Shown here piece after piece: positions 1 through 7,304 of a DNA stretch of 64,000 bases (position 1 is the first letter of the stretch; every line of letters begins with the position of its first letter). The notes under the pieces were generated by a model, which saw only the letters and a program-made list of their open reading frames with translations, was not told the DNA's origin and ran no database searches. The stretch is from Acidicapsa ligni (lineage in GTDB: Bacteria > Acidobacteriota > Terriglobia > Terriglobales > Acidobacteriaceae). Where the stretch lies: positions 868,001 to 932,000 of the forward strand of contig NZ_JAGSYG010000002.1 of assembly GCF_025685655.1 (NCBI RefSeq), written 5' to 3'. The position numbers and the translations under genes are program-made.

Positions 1-720
1 GCGCGCTTCTTCGCCCAGGGTGGTAGCACTCTCAAAACCGACGAAGCTGAAGATTGCGAGTACCACTGCCGGGCCGAGCGATGAGATGGTAACTCCTTTG
101 AGCCGTAACTGGTCCAGGTCAAAGCGAACACCGTAGTGGCTAAGCAGCAGAATCAGCACGATTGCTATTAGGCTTACGGAGATAACTTCAATCCAGAGCA
201 TCATCTCTGCGGATAACTTCACGTCGCGATATGCGATTGCTCCTGTTCCTAAACATACAAAGGCCAGAGTTACAAATGCAGGAGGAACCGATGAGAAAAA
301 TTGCGTCATGAGCAGGTTACCGTAATATAAAGCGCCGCCTGCTACTGAGGCGCCAGTGGCTACATACGCTATCAGGAGCGCCCATGCGGCAACTGCTCCA
401 AGCGATGGGCTCAGTGTGTCGGCGGTGTAGGCATAGAGCGATCCAGGGGAGGACGAGAGTCGCGCGAATCTGCTGACACAAAATCCGACCAGTAACATCG
501 CCACTGTCGCCAGTAAGTAGACGAACCATGTGCCATTCCCGGCCAGCGCAAATACGAGTGGAATAGTCAGGGAAGGAGATGTCGAGGGCGCCATGGCAGA
601 TACGGATTGCGCTAAAGTTTCAAGTGGCGAAAGCACGCCTTTATGTAGCCCATAGCCTTTGTCTATACGGTTAACACCGTCTGCGTGATACACGTCTGCT
701 GCTGTGCCTGTCTTCGCCAC
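1..720 (-). CDS. APC-family amino acid/purine-type permease (partial, C-terminus outside window)
   Basis: Inner-membrane transporter of the amino acid-polyamine-organocation superfamily. About 240 N-terminal residues are visible and the frame runs off the window edge. The reading contains several long hydrophobic segments and the family-typical pieces LSPLETLAQSVSAMAPS near residue 31, SSPGSLYAYTA in the second membrane region, and FSFVGFESATTLGEEAR at the window edge. I chose a GTG start at 720 because an AGGAG Shine-Dalgarno lies about six bases upstream; an internal ATG at 594 is the other option but would cut the first conserved segment. It lies 89 bp downstream of the urate oxidase gene on the same strand, so uptake of a purine-derived or amino acid nitrogen source is a reasonable inference. 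The substrate cannot be read from the sequence. Confidence 0.85.
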   Translation of the reverse strand, partial: MAKTGTAADVYHADGVNRIDKGYGLHKGVLSPLETLAQSVSAMAPSTSPSLTIPLVFALAGNGTWFVYLLATVAMLLVGFCVSRFARLSSSPGSLYAYTADTLSPSLGAVAAWALLIAYVATGASVAGGALYYGNLLMTQFFSSVPPAFVTLAFVCLGTGAIAYRDVKLSAEMMLWIEVISVSLIAIVLILLLSHYGVRFDLDQLRLKGVTISSLGPAVVLAIFSFVGFESATTLGEEAR

Positions 721-809
721 GCACTCTCCTGATTTAAAAGAATCGTCTGGATGCCTTAGTCTGCAGCTTTCCCTGTCAGGGGTCAAGCTCAAAGATCAAC
801 ACTTGAAGA

Positions 810-1652
810 TCAGCGCTCAATTACTGCTTCGATATAGCCATGCGGTTCGTCGATGGGCACAAAGACCTGGTTTGGATTGTTCTGACCGAAGCGACTTAGA
901 TCTACCAGAAGACAGTGCAGGTTCGGCATGGTCAGGGTAACGCGCGCTATCTCGGGAATAGCCTCAATCAAGTCTTTACCCATGTCGTAGAGAGTGTGCT
1001 GCACGCTAAGACTGTCGTGCTCGGCAAAGGTCTGGATGAGCGTTTCCAATGCGCGTGATCGACTTAGTTCATAACTGGCGGGCGGAGCGTCGTACTCCCA
1101 AGCGATGGTGGCTCGTGTTCCCAGGATACGATCTGTACTTTCGGGCAGTGTTGTCAGTTTGTCTTTGATGTATCCGGTAAATGCGGATTTGGTTGTCTTG
1201 AGAATCATGAGGCCATCTACGCCGGAAGTCACTTTTGGTTTTTCGCCGCGTAGCTGCTCGATCTTCGCTGTTTGCAATTCCGGGCCCGTCATCGTATACG
1301 TTGTGGCATGAGGCAGACCATTGATCAAGGCCTGCTTCCAGCTCTTTTCTTCGATCTCTACAGAGGCTTTCGTTACCTGAGAATTGTTGAGCAGGAGATA
1401 GTGGACGAGCTCGATGGCGAACTCCTCCAATGTTGCGGCTTGTGACTCGCGCGCCAGCCAGTAGACGGTATTCTTCATGGTGTCTGTCGGGAGAATCCTG
1501 CTGTTGTCTCCATCGGTGAAGGCGCTTTCGAAGTCTCCATGCAGCAGCACTTGCACGCTCCACTCCTTCATCGCGTGATGAGTCTCATGACGTACAACCT
1601 TCATGACGCGGACACGTGATTTTCCGTAGCGATTCTCGCCTAGATGAGCCAT
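810..1652 (-). CDS. Urate oxidase (uricase)
   Basis: Cofactor-free urate oxidase; it oxidises urate to 5-hydroxyisourate with O2. The 280-residue length fits the family. The N-terminal NRYGKSRVRV carries the conserved active-site Lys (K11), TDTMKNTVYW at about 56-65 carries the catalytic Thr-Asp pair, and HCLLVDLSRFG near residue 247 carries the late conserved His. It starts 8 bp after the stop of the HIU hydrolase gene, so the three ureide genes are probably one transcript (OHCU decarboxylase, HIU hydrolase, uricase). I see no xanthine dehydrogenase in the window, so the source of urate must be encoded elsewhere or external. Confidence 0.95.
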   Translation of the reverse strand: MAHLGENRYGKSRVRVMKVVRHETHHAMKEWSVQVLLHGDFESAFTDGDNSRILPTDTMKNTVYWLARESQAATLEEFAIELVHYLLLNNSQVTKASVEIEEKSWKQALINGLPHATTYTMTGPELQTAKIEQLRGEKPKVTSGVDGLMILKTTKSAFTGYIKDKLTTLPESTDRILGTRATIAWEYDAPPASYELSRSRALETLIQTFAEHDSLSVQHTLYDMGKDLIEAIPEIARVTLTMPNLHCLLVDLSRFGQNNPNQVFVPIDEPHGYIEAVIER

Positions 1653-1660
1653 CGAATCTC

Positions 1661-1990
1661 CTAACTGCCTCGATAGGTTGTATAGCTGTTATCGCTCAAC
1701 AGGAGCGGCAAATGATAGTGAGGCTGCCCGTCGATAAGGAAGGTGATGGATATCTCCGGGTAGATACTGCGACGGCCCTGAGTTTCGAAGTATTCGCCTA
1801 TCAGAAAAGTCAGGCGATATACGCCGTCGCTGGCATCGGGGCACAGATCGCGGCAGCGGCCATCGGAGTCTGTTGCGCCTTCGCGGGCTGCAATCCAACC
1901 CGTGGGTGTTTGCTTTTCAAGACGCAAAGGAATGCCTGCGCCGGGTTTGCCTAGAACGGCATCGAGTATGTGCGTTGTGATGGCGCTCAT
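1661..1990 (-). CDS. uraH: 5-hydroxyisourate hydrolase (transthyretin-like)
   Basis: Hydrolyses 5-hydroxyisourate, the urate oxidase product, to OHCU. The 109-residue reading begins MSAITTHILDAVLGKPG and ends with the family signature YRGS; internal R/H-rich strands (GRCRDLC, HYHLPLLLS) match the transthyretin-like fold and its active-site residues. A longer in-frame reading exists upstream (to 2131), but it would lie inside the OHCU decarboxylase gene. The ATG at 1990 overlaps that gene's TGA as ATGA, which is typical translational coupling and fits the family's N-terminus. Confidence 0.95.
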   Translation of the reverse strand: MSAITTHILDAVLGKPGAGIPLRLEKQTPTGWIAAREGATDSDGRCRDLCPDASDGVYRLTFLIGEYFETQGRRSIYPEISITFLIDGQPHYHLPLLLSDNSYTTYRGS

Positions 1991-2535
1991 GGTTGTAACC
2001 ACTTTCTCAGGCGGATTTGCGTAATCTGCCGCTGCTGTTCCGCCGCTTCGCGCAGCTCTGCCTGGCGAGCGCCGGGGAGACGCCGGTTCAGAATTGCGAG
2101 CATCTCGTCGGCGCTTTTGCTCGAGGCGCATACGATGTATGTGAAGCCAAAACGCTCTTCGTAGCGCTGGTTTCCGGCGGCAAGCTCTTCAAGCACGCCT
2201 GATTGCGCTGTATTCACAGAGGATTGCTCCTGTTGCGACCAATGACTCGACTGGGCTGAAGCGTGAGGCGTTTTTCGATGGCCGATGCGTGGATGGGCGA
2301 GGAATGCTTCCATCCAATCCGTTTCCTCCATCTCGGCCCATACCTGGTCGGCTGCGGAATACAGGGCTTCTTCGTCGGCAAAAGGGCGGAGTGCGACGAG
2401 TTGCGCGGCCCACCGGTTTGCCGCGCAGCAACTCAGTAGATCGCCGGTCGCTTCTTGTGCGGATTTGCGGTTCCAGGCTGCAAGAATTGCGATCATGCTG
2501 CGGTCTCCCTGCTGCTTGATTCGCTGCTCGGACAT
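1987..2535 (-). CDS. uraD: OHCU decarboxylase
   Basis: 2-oxo-4-hydroxy-4-carboxy-5-ureidoimidazoline decarboxylase; it converts OHCU to (S)-allantoin, completing the urate-to-allantoin route. The 182 residues include the diagnostic HPRIG motif carrying the catalytic His near residue 81, a Glu-rich stretch, and RFGFTYIVCASS, which binds the ureido part. It is the first gene of the leftward ureide cluster and overlaps the HIU hydrolase start by four bases. The 127 bp to the divergent MoaD-MoaE gene must hold promoters for both directions. Confidence 0.94.
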   Translation of the reverse strand: MSEQRIKQQGDRSMIAILAAWNRKSAQEATGDLLSCCAANRWAAQLVALRPFADEEALYSAADQVWAEMEETDWMEAFLAHPRIGHRKTPHASAQSSHWSQQEQSSVNTAQSGVLEELAAGNQRYEERFGFTYIVCASSKSADEMLAILNRRLPGARQAELREAAEQQRQITQIRLRKWLQP

Positions 2536-2662
2536 GGCAGTTGGGCTTTGGATTAGGCGTTAGCATACACGGGCTGAGCGGTGGTTTCAAAGATATGTGT
2601 CGGGTTGCGGCTTGGTTCCTCCACGGATTCATTCTCAATACGTCTAACGTGAGGGTATTCTT

Positions 2663-3412
2663 TTGAAGAAGATGCGCGTTCAAATTCTCCCCTTCGGCGT
2701 TTTGAAAGACCTGCTTGGCCCCGCTTCCCGTGAGTTGACTCCAGGGGCGTCGGTAGCGGACCTGCTCGCTATTCTCGGGGTGGAGTTGCGTTCGCAGCCC
2801 CGTGCCGCCCAATTGCTTAGCCGAATTGCGGTGAGCGTGAATGCGGAGTATGCCAATGCCGGGCAGATTTTGAACGAAGGCGACGTGGTGGGCCTGCTGC
2901 CGCCGGTCTCGGGCGGGGCTGAAAGCGGTGCTGCACATGCTCCTGCGGTGATCACTTATCTCACCCACGAGGTTATCCGGACGCAGGAACTCACGACCGC
3001 GGCCGCGCAGGGAAGCGATGGCGCTGTGGTGACTTTCGACGGAATCGTGCGGGATAATACGCGTGGCCGCCAGGTGCTTTCACTGAATTACGAGGCTTAT
3101 GAGGAGATGGCTTCGAGGCAGATGGCCGAGCTTGCCGCGCAGGCGATCGAGCGTTTTGGAGTGCGGCACGTCACGCTTGTGCATCGTCTCGGGCATCTGG
3201 AGATCGGCGAGAGCAGCGTACTGATTGTGGCTGCCGCGGCACATCGCGGGGCTGCCTTCGATGCCTGCCGATGGCTGATTGACACGCTCAAGAAGACGGT
3301 GCCGATCTGGAAAAAAGAGACGTTTGTCGATGGGGTTGTGTGGGCGGATGGCGAGCCGTTTCCCGATGAGCTTATGGCTCGAACCGGCGATGCGGCGGAG
3401 GCGGCGCAATGA
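2663..3412 (+). CDS. MoaD-MoaE fusion (molybdopterin synthase)
   Basis: Both subunits of molybdopterin synthase in one 249-residue chain. Residues 1-85 are a ubiquitin-like MoaD domain ending LLPPVSGG; residues about 95-240 are MoaE, with VTFDGIVRDNTRG and the lysine-rich catalytic segment VPIWKKE. MoaD needs a free C-terminal Gly-Gly to be adenylated by MoeB and thiocarboxylated. Here G84-G85 is followed directly by MoaE, so the chain should need cutting, as reported for mycobacterial MoaX. I take the TTG at 2663 as start because GAGGG sits seven bases upstream; an ATG at 2672 would be too far from it. The gene overlaps the next one as ATGA. Confidence 0.92.
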   Translation: MKKMRVQILPFGVLKDLLGPASRELTPGASVADLLAILGVELRSQPRAAQLLSRIAVSVNAEYANAGQILNEGDVVGLLPPVSGGAESGAAHAPAVITYLTHEVIRTQELTTAAAQGSDGAVVTFDGIVRDNTRGRQVLSLNYEAYEEMASRQMAELAAQAIERFGVRHVTLVHRLGHLEIGESSVLIVAAAAHRGAAFDACRWLIDTLKKTVPIWKKETFVDGVVWADGEPFPDELMARTGDAAEAAQ

Positions 3413-4389
3413 GGCGCGTGACGCATCGTTTTCTATGTGCCAGCTTATTTGTGGATATCGGGGCGAGCCTGGTCCTATGGGCAGGCGTGCCGTTGCTGGC
3501 GCAGACGCCTGCGCCGGTAGATAATGCGCAGACTGCTGCGGATGCTCCGATGACGGTTCTGCACATGAACGTCAAGCTGGTGAATGTTTTTACCAATGTT
3601 ACGGATGGGACCGGGGCGATTGTCGGGGGGCTGACCAAGGATGATTTTTCACTGAAGGAAGATGGTCGTGCGCAGCGGATCGCTGTTTTTGAGCGCCAGT
3701 CGGAGCTGCCGCTTAATCTGGTGCTGGCCATCGACACCAGTGGCAGTGTGCGCAAGGATCTGCCATTGGAGCAGGATGCCGCGCGACGGTTTGTCCATGT
3801 GCTGCTGCGTGGGCAGGATCAGATCAGCCTGCTGGAGTTTTCTACAGAGGTGCGCCAGGTTGTTGCCTTTACTAACCAGGCGAATCGCATCGATCGTGGC
3901 CTTTCAAGCCTGCGCGGAGGTCCGGCTACCGCTTTGTATGACGCGATTTATCTGGCTTCGCAGAGTCTCGCTCCCAGGCAGGGACGCAAAGTGCTTGTAC
4001 TGGTGACCGATGGCGGCGATACGGCCAATACTGTCACCTATGCGCAGGCGCTTGAGCAGGCTTTGCGCGGCGAAGTGATGGTTTACAGCATTATCGATGT
4101 GCCCATTGAGGCGAGCGCCGGACGCGATACAGGCGGCGAACATGCCCTGATTACGCTTGCGGAGCAGACGGGCGGCAGGTATTTTTACGCCAGCGACGGG
4201 GGATTGGATAAGGCTTTCAACCAGGTTTCAGATGATCTGCGAACGCAGTATCTGCTGGCGTACTATCCGACGCACCAGCAGCCGGGCATGAACTTTCACC
4301 ATATACAGGTCACGGTTCCGCGCGCTACTGCTGAATCGTTCAATATTCGCTATCGCACGGGCTATTATTCTGATCCGGGTGCTCAGTAG
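3409..4389 (+). CDS. Secreted VWFA-domain protein (acidobacterial VWFA-related family)
   Basis: An N-terminal signal peptide of about 30 residues ends at GVPLLAQ. A family-specific strand region follows (VNVFTNVTD, DDFSLKEDG), then a von Willebrand factor A domain. The metal-site DTSGS motif is present near residue 110 and the later Asp of the MIDAS as TDGGD. The end, LAYYPT and YRTGYYS, matches the VWFA-related proteins typical of Acidobacteria (TIGR03436 as I recall it). Such proteins are thought to be periplasmic or surface-exposed adhesion or scaffold modules; no substrate can be deduced. Its ATG overlaps the moaDE stop (ATGA), an odd functional pairing. Confidence 0.88.
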   Translation: MRRVTHRFLCASLFVDIGASLVLWAGVPLLAQTPAPVDNAQTAADAPMTVLHMNVKLVNVFTNVTDGTGAIVGGLTKDDFSLKEDGRAQRIAVFERQSELPLNLVLAIDTSGSVRKDLPLEQDAARRFVHVLLRGQDQISLLEFSTEVRQVVAFTNQANRIDRGLSSLRGGPATALYDAIYLASQSLAPRQGRKVLVLVTDGGDTANTVTYAQALEQALRGEVMVYSIIDVPIEASAGRDTGGEHALITLAEQTGGRYFYASDGGLDKAFNQVSDDLRTQYLLAYYPTHQQPGMNFHHIQVTVPRATAESFNIRYRTGYYSDPGAQ

Positions 4390-4420
4390 TAATTTTGTCT
4401 TTCTGGTTTGGAGTGGGAGA

Positions 4421-4467
4421 AGCAGATTCCCTTCGGGAATGACAGCCAGAAAGGCAACGGCAGCGGC
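4421..4467. repeat. Dispersed palindromic repeat, copy 1
   Basis: The segment contains TTCCC-TTC-GGGAA inside AGATTCCC...GGGAATGACAG, followed by CCAGAAAGGCAACGGCAG. The same element in reverse orientation occurs twice, plus a degraded copy, at 37.18-37.35 kb, and a fragment lies at 62428. It begins 31 bp after the VWFA gene stop. Confidence 0.8.
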
Positions 4468-4494
4468 TGAGAGCAGGAATAAAATTCTGAGCGC

Positions 4495-4532
4495 GGTGCA
4501 AAATTCAGAACTTGATGCAAAATTCAGAACTT
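4495..4532. repeat. 19-bp tandem duplication
   Basis: Two adjacent 19-bp units, GGTGCAAAATTCAGAACTT and GATGCAAAATTCAGAACTT, differ at one base. They lie in the 250-bp gap between the VWFA gene and hfq. One of several short tandem duplications in this window. Confidence 0.9.
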
Positions 4533-4565
4533 CGATACTGTATGGAAACTGATCCAGTAATAATT

Positions 4566-4595
4566 TTGATTGCTATAAGCTAAATCTGTTATAGA
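4566..4595 (+). promoter_or_regulatory. Candidate sigma-70-type promoter for the hfq-like operon
   Basis: TTGATT (4566-4571) and TATAGA (4590-4595) are separated by 18 bases in an AT-rich stretch 45-75 bp upstream of the Hfq-like start. Assigned by eye only. Confidence 0.35.
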
Positions 4596-4639
4596 ACAAC
4601 TATCCTTTCCCCGGCTGCGTCCCACTACAATAAAGGCTT

Positions 4640-4930
4640 ATGAATCCTTCACCCTCCCATTTGCGCCGTTCGAGAACGCCCCCGCCGGGCGATACCGGAC
4701 AAGAGGCGCTTTATCTCCGTTCCTTGAGCGATCGCCAGGTGAGCGTCAGCGTGCAACTACGCGATGGCGAAACCATCCAGGGCTGGATTGAATATTTCGA
4801 TGATGGCATGATTCGAATCACGCGCGACGGGCACCCTAATCTCTTTATCTATAAACATCAGGTACGAACAATCACAGAAGTCACACGCAGGCCAGCCCGT
4901 AAGGATGCTGCCTCGAAGGGCAAAGCATGA
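4640..4930 (+). CDS. hfq: Divergent Hfq-like RNA chaperone
   Basis: A 96-residue Sm-fold protein. A basic, Pro-rich tail (1-20) precedes an Hfq-like core: QEALYLRSL (21-29) aligns with the Hfq proximal-face helix including its conserved Gln; VSVQLRDGETIQGWIEYFD (36-54) matches Sm1; IYKHQVRTI (70-78) keeps the Hfq hallmark YKH of Sm2. The region between is longer and more polar than in proteobacterial Hfq, and a Lys/Arg-rich tail follows. By family it would form a hexameric ring pairing small RNAs with mRNAs. AAAGG precedes the ATG, and the gene overlaps the next as ATGA. The fold assignment is solid from motifs; sRNA function in this lineage is inferred. Confidence 0.82.
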   Translation: MNPSPSHLRRSRTPPPGDTGQEALYLRSLSDRQVSVSVQLRDGETIQGWIEYFDDGMIRITRDGHPNLFIYKHQVRTITEVTRRPARKDAASKGKA

Positions 4931-5862
4931 GCAGCGAGACGCAGACACAGAAAAATCTGGTGGGCGAAAACGCACAATTTACCTGGATTCCCAAGGCGTC
5001 TGAACTTGCTTTAGAGGCCGGGGCGAAGCTGCGGGATTTCTTTGCCCAGGGAGTCAAAACAGAATATAAAGGCGACGTGGATCTGGTCACCGTCGCTGAC
5101 CGCACGGTGGAAGCGTACCTGCGCGAGGCACTGCTGCTGGCTTTTCCTGATCACGGAGTCTATGGCGAAGAGGGAACGCGCGACCGGCTTGATTCGGAGT
5201 TTCGCTGGTACATTGATCCGCTCGACGGAACGACCAATTTTGCGCATGGTTTTCCGCACTTCTGCGTGTCGATGGGCCTTGAACACCGGCCGGCCGGCAT
5301 TGCCGACGAGCATGATGGACCGATCGTTGCAGCGTTGATTTACGACCCCATGCTCGATGAACTTTTTGTCGCTGAGCGGGGCAAGGGCGCGTTTCTGAAC
5401 GGTAAACCCATGCACGTTTCGCCTGTGCCGGTGCTGGGCGAGTCGCTGGTTGCAACTGGATTTCCAAGCCGCAAACGGCACGATAATCCGAACATTCACT
5501 TCTACCATGAGCTCACGCTTCGTTCGCATGGAGTGCGTCGCGCGGGCTCTGCTGCATTGGATCTCGCCTATGTCGCCTGCGGACGGCTGGAAGCTTTCTG
5601 GGAGTTCAATCTGAACCCCTGGGATACTGCTGCCGGTTTTCTGCTGGTGGAGGAAGCTGGTGGAATGGTCACCGGTTTCGATGGGGCTTATCGCCGCCTC
5701 GACAGCAACGAAGTACTGGCGTCGAATCAGCGAATTCACCAGGAATTGCTTGGCTTTTTCGCGGATCTCTTCGCTGGACGAAACCTCGCTCCGCTGCCGT
5801 CGCCAATGGACTATGCAGCCCGCCGCGCGGCGCTTGCTGCATCGGAGGCGACCGCAGGTTAA
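4927..5862 (+). CDS. Inositol-monophosphatase family protein (SuhB-like)
   Basis: Mg-dependent, Li-sensitive phosphatase family. The 311-residue chain carries the metal-ligand motifs GEEG (near 79), DPLDGTTNF (97-105) and WDTAAG (near 227). Likely substrates are inositol-1-phosphate, another sugar phosphate or a nucleotide; the family motifs do not separate these. SuhB of E. coli also acts in ribosomal RNA antitermination, so the four-base overlap with an Hfq-like gene is notable, but no moonlighting role can be read from this sequence. The C-terminal 30 residues are Ala-rich and probably disordered. Confidence 0.9.
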   Translation: MSSETQTQKNLVGENAQFTWIPKASELALEAGAKLRDFFAQGVKTEYKGDVDLVTVADRTVEAYLREALLLAFPDHGVYGEEGTRDRLDSEFRWYIDPLDGTTNFAHGFPHFCVSMGLEHRPAGIADEHDGPIVAALIYDPMLDELFVAERGKGAFLNGKPMHVSPVPVLGESLVATGFPSRKRHDNPNIHFYHELTLRSHGVRRAGSAALDLAYVACGRLEAFWEFNLNPWDTAAGFLLVEEAGGMVTGFDGAYRRLDSNEVLASNQRIHQELLGFFADLFAGRNLAPLPSPMDYAARRAALAASEATAG

Positions 5863-5985
5863 CTTCGTATACGCGGTTTGTTTGCTGCCTTTCAGACCGT
5901 GATATGAGCACCCTCTACACTGCCAATCGCTCACCCTCTTGTGCTACTATGAGCGAGCAGAAACACCTTTGCGGAGAACTCACTT

Positions 5986-6246
5986 ATGGCATACGTCATT
6001 GCAGAACCCTGTATCGGCACCAAGGACACCGCCTGTGTAGACGCGTGTCCCGTCGATTGTATCCACCCCAAAAAGGACGAAGGCGATCACGGTCCAGCCG
6101 ATCAGCTCTTCATCGATCCAGTCGAGTGCATTGATTGCGGCGCCTGCGTACCGGCCTGCCCGGTATCGGCTATTTTCGCCCAGGACGACCTGCCGGAGAA
6201 GTGGGCTCACTTCACCGAGAAGAATGCCGAGCATTTCGGTCGGTAA
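5986..6246 (+). CDS. fdxA: 7Fe ferredoxin
   Basis: A small (86 aa) cytoplasmic electron carrier. The N-terminal cysteine pattern C-x7-C-x3-C-P with a further Cys (CIGTKDTACVDACPVDC) and the second CIDCGACVPACP cluster are those of ferredoxins holding one [3Fe-4S] and one [4Fe-4S] centre. The family-typical C-terminal tail is present (LPEKWAHFTEKNAEHFG). GGAG lies nine bases before the ATG. It seems monocistronic, with a hairpin terminator just downstream. Confidence 0.95.
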   Translation: MAYVIAEPCIGTKDTACVDACPVDCIHPKKDEGDHGPADQLFIDPVECIDCGACVPACPVSAIFAQDDLPEKWAHFTEKNAEHFGR

Positions 6247-6273
6247 TTTTTCGCAGCAGAAACAGAAAGCTCG

Positions 6274-6313
6274 AAACGCGCATCCCGTTAGCTCGGGGTG
6301 CGCGTTTATATTT
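6274..6313 (+). terminator. Rho-independent terminator after ferredoxin
   Basis: Stem AAACGCGCATCCC (6274-6286) pairs with GGGGTGCGCGTTT (6295-6307) across an 8-base loop, with one mismatch-like position, followed by ATATTTT. Confidence 0.75.
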
Positions 6314-6371
6314 TGTGCGTAAGCCAACCGGGCGGTATGACTGCCGCGCATATTAGGCCAGCGTCATCCCC

Positions 6372-6422
6372 GCGGATTTCGCAGCCTGCTTCCCGGGCTG
6401 AGCAGGTAGCAAGATAATCCGC
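6372..6422. other. Nested inverted repeat upstream of recO
   Basis: Outer arms GCGGATT (6372-6378) and AATCCGC (6416-6422) enclose inner arms CTGCT and AGCAG flanking TCCCGGGCTG. It ends 25 bp before the recO start and could fold in the leader or bind a regulator. Function unknown. Confidence 0.4.
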
Positions 6423-6447
6423 AAAGTAATGCGAAGATAGAAGTTGA

Positions 6448-7185
6448 ATGACCTTGCTCGCCTCAGATGCCGTGGTGCTGCGTACCTGGCCGGTGAATGA
6501 ATCGGATCTGATCGTCAGTTTTTTTACCCGTGACTACGGCAAGGTCAAAGGTGTTGCCAAGGCTGCCCTCAAGAGCCGCAAACGCTTTGGCGGCGCGTTG
6601 GAACCGATGACCCAGGCGCGCGCTTTTTTTGCTGAACGGCCTCGCCAGGAGCTTGTCCGCCTGGACCAGCTTGAGTTGCAGCGGTCGCCGCTCTCCATGC
6701 CGGTCGATTACACGAGGGCGGCCGTGCTCAGTTTTTATGCCGAGGTGCTGGAAGAGGCTCTGCCCGAGCACGATCCGCAGGAGACGGTCTTTCGCTTGCT
6801 GCTGGCGGTGCTTGAGCAGACATCCGTCGAGCAGCCGTGGATGCCGTTGACCTATTTTTCCCTCTGGATGACGCGCCTTATGGGCTGGCTGCCCGATCTT
6901 ACCGCCTGCACGCTTTGCGGGGAGCGTTTCGTGGCGGGCGAGGCCAGCTTTCATCCGGGGGCGGATGGCTTGTTCTGCCCGTTGCACAGGCAGGGCAGCG
7001 GAGGGTTGCTTGTCGCGGATTCGTGGCTGCTGGCGCAGCGTATTCTGCGCACGCCGATCACCGCATTTGGAGAAGAACCGTGGCCGCGACGGAGAGCCCA
7101 GGACCTGCGCCGTTTCACGCTGCAGTCGCTCGAACGCCATCTCGAACGGCGGCTCCGGTCGGCAGAGGCAATCAGTCGAATCTAG
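6448..7185 (+). CDS. recO: DNA repair protein RecO
   Basis: RecF-pathway mediator that loads RecA onto SSB-coated DNA and anneals strands. The 245 residues show the N-terminal OB-fold (ASDAVVLRTWPVNESDLIV), the conserved KSRKRFGG stretch and a helical C-terminal part with a zinc-binding set, CTLCGE near residue 157 and CPLH near 180. Length and layout match the family. It is followed by a 119-bp gap and glyQ, a frequent neighbour order. Confidence 0.93.
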   Translation: MTLLASDAVVLRTWPVNESDLIVSFFTRDYGKVKGVAKAALKSRKRFGGALEPMTQARAFFAERPRQELVRLDQLELQRSPLSMPVDYTRAAVLSFYAEVLEEALPEHDPQETVFRLLLAVLEQTSVEQPWMPLTYFSLWMTRLMGWLPDLTACTLCGERFVAGEASFHPGADGLFCPLHRQGSGGLLVADSWLLAQRILRTPITAFGEEPWPRRRAQDLRRFTLQSLERHLERRLRSAEAISRI

Positions 7186-7304
7186 CCGAATCGGGATAGA
7201 TTGAGGCAAATTTGGAAAATAAACGTATGAGGTCGATGCGCGGATGGCTGGTTCGGGCCGGTGCCGTTAGAATTGGATAAGCTTTTTAGCCTGAGAGAGT
7301 CCTC

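Noticed and set aside
1990..2131. Extended N-terminus of HIU hydrolase
   Set aside because: Lies inside the OHCU decarboxylase gene, is Arg-rich and absent from the family; the coupled ATG at 1990 is better.
6372..6422. tRNA-like structure before recO
   Set aside because: The nested inverted repeats do not give a cloverleaf, and no T-loop or CCA end is seen.
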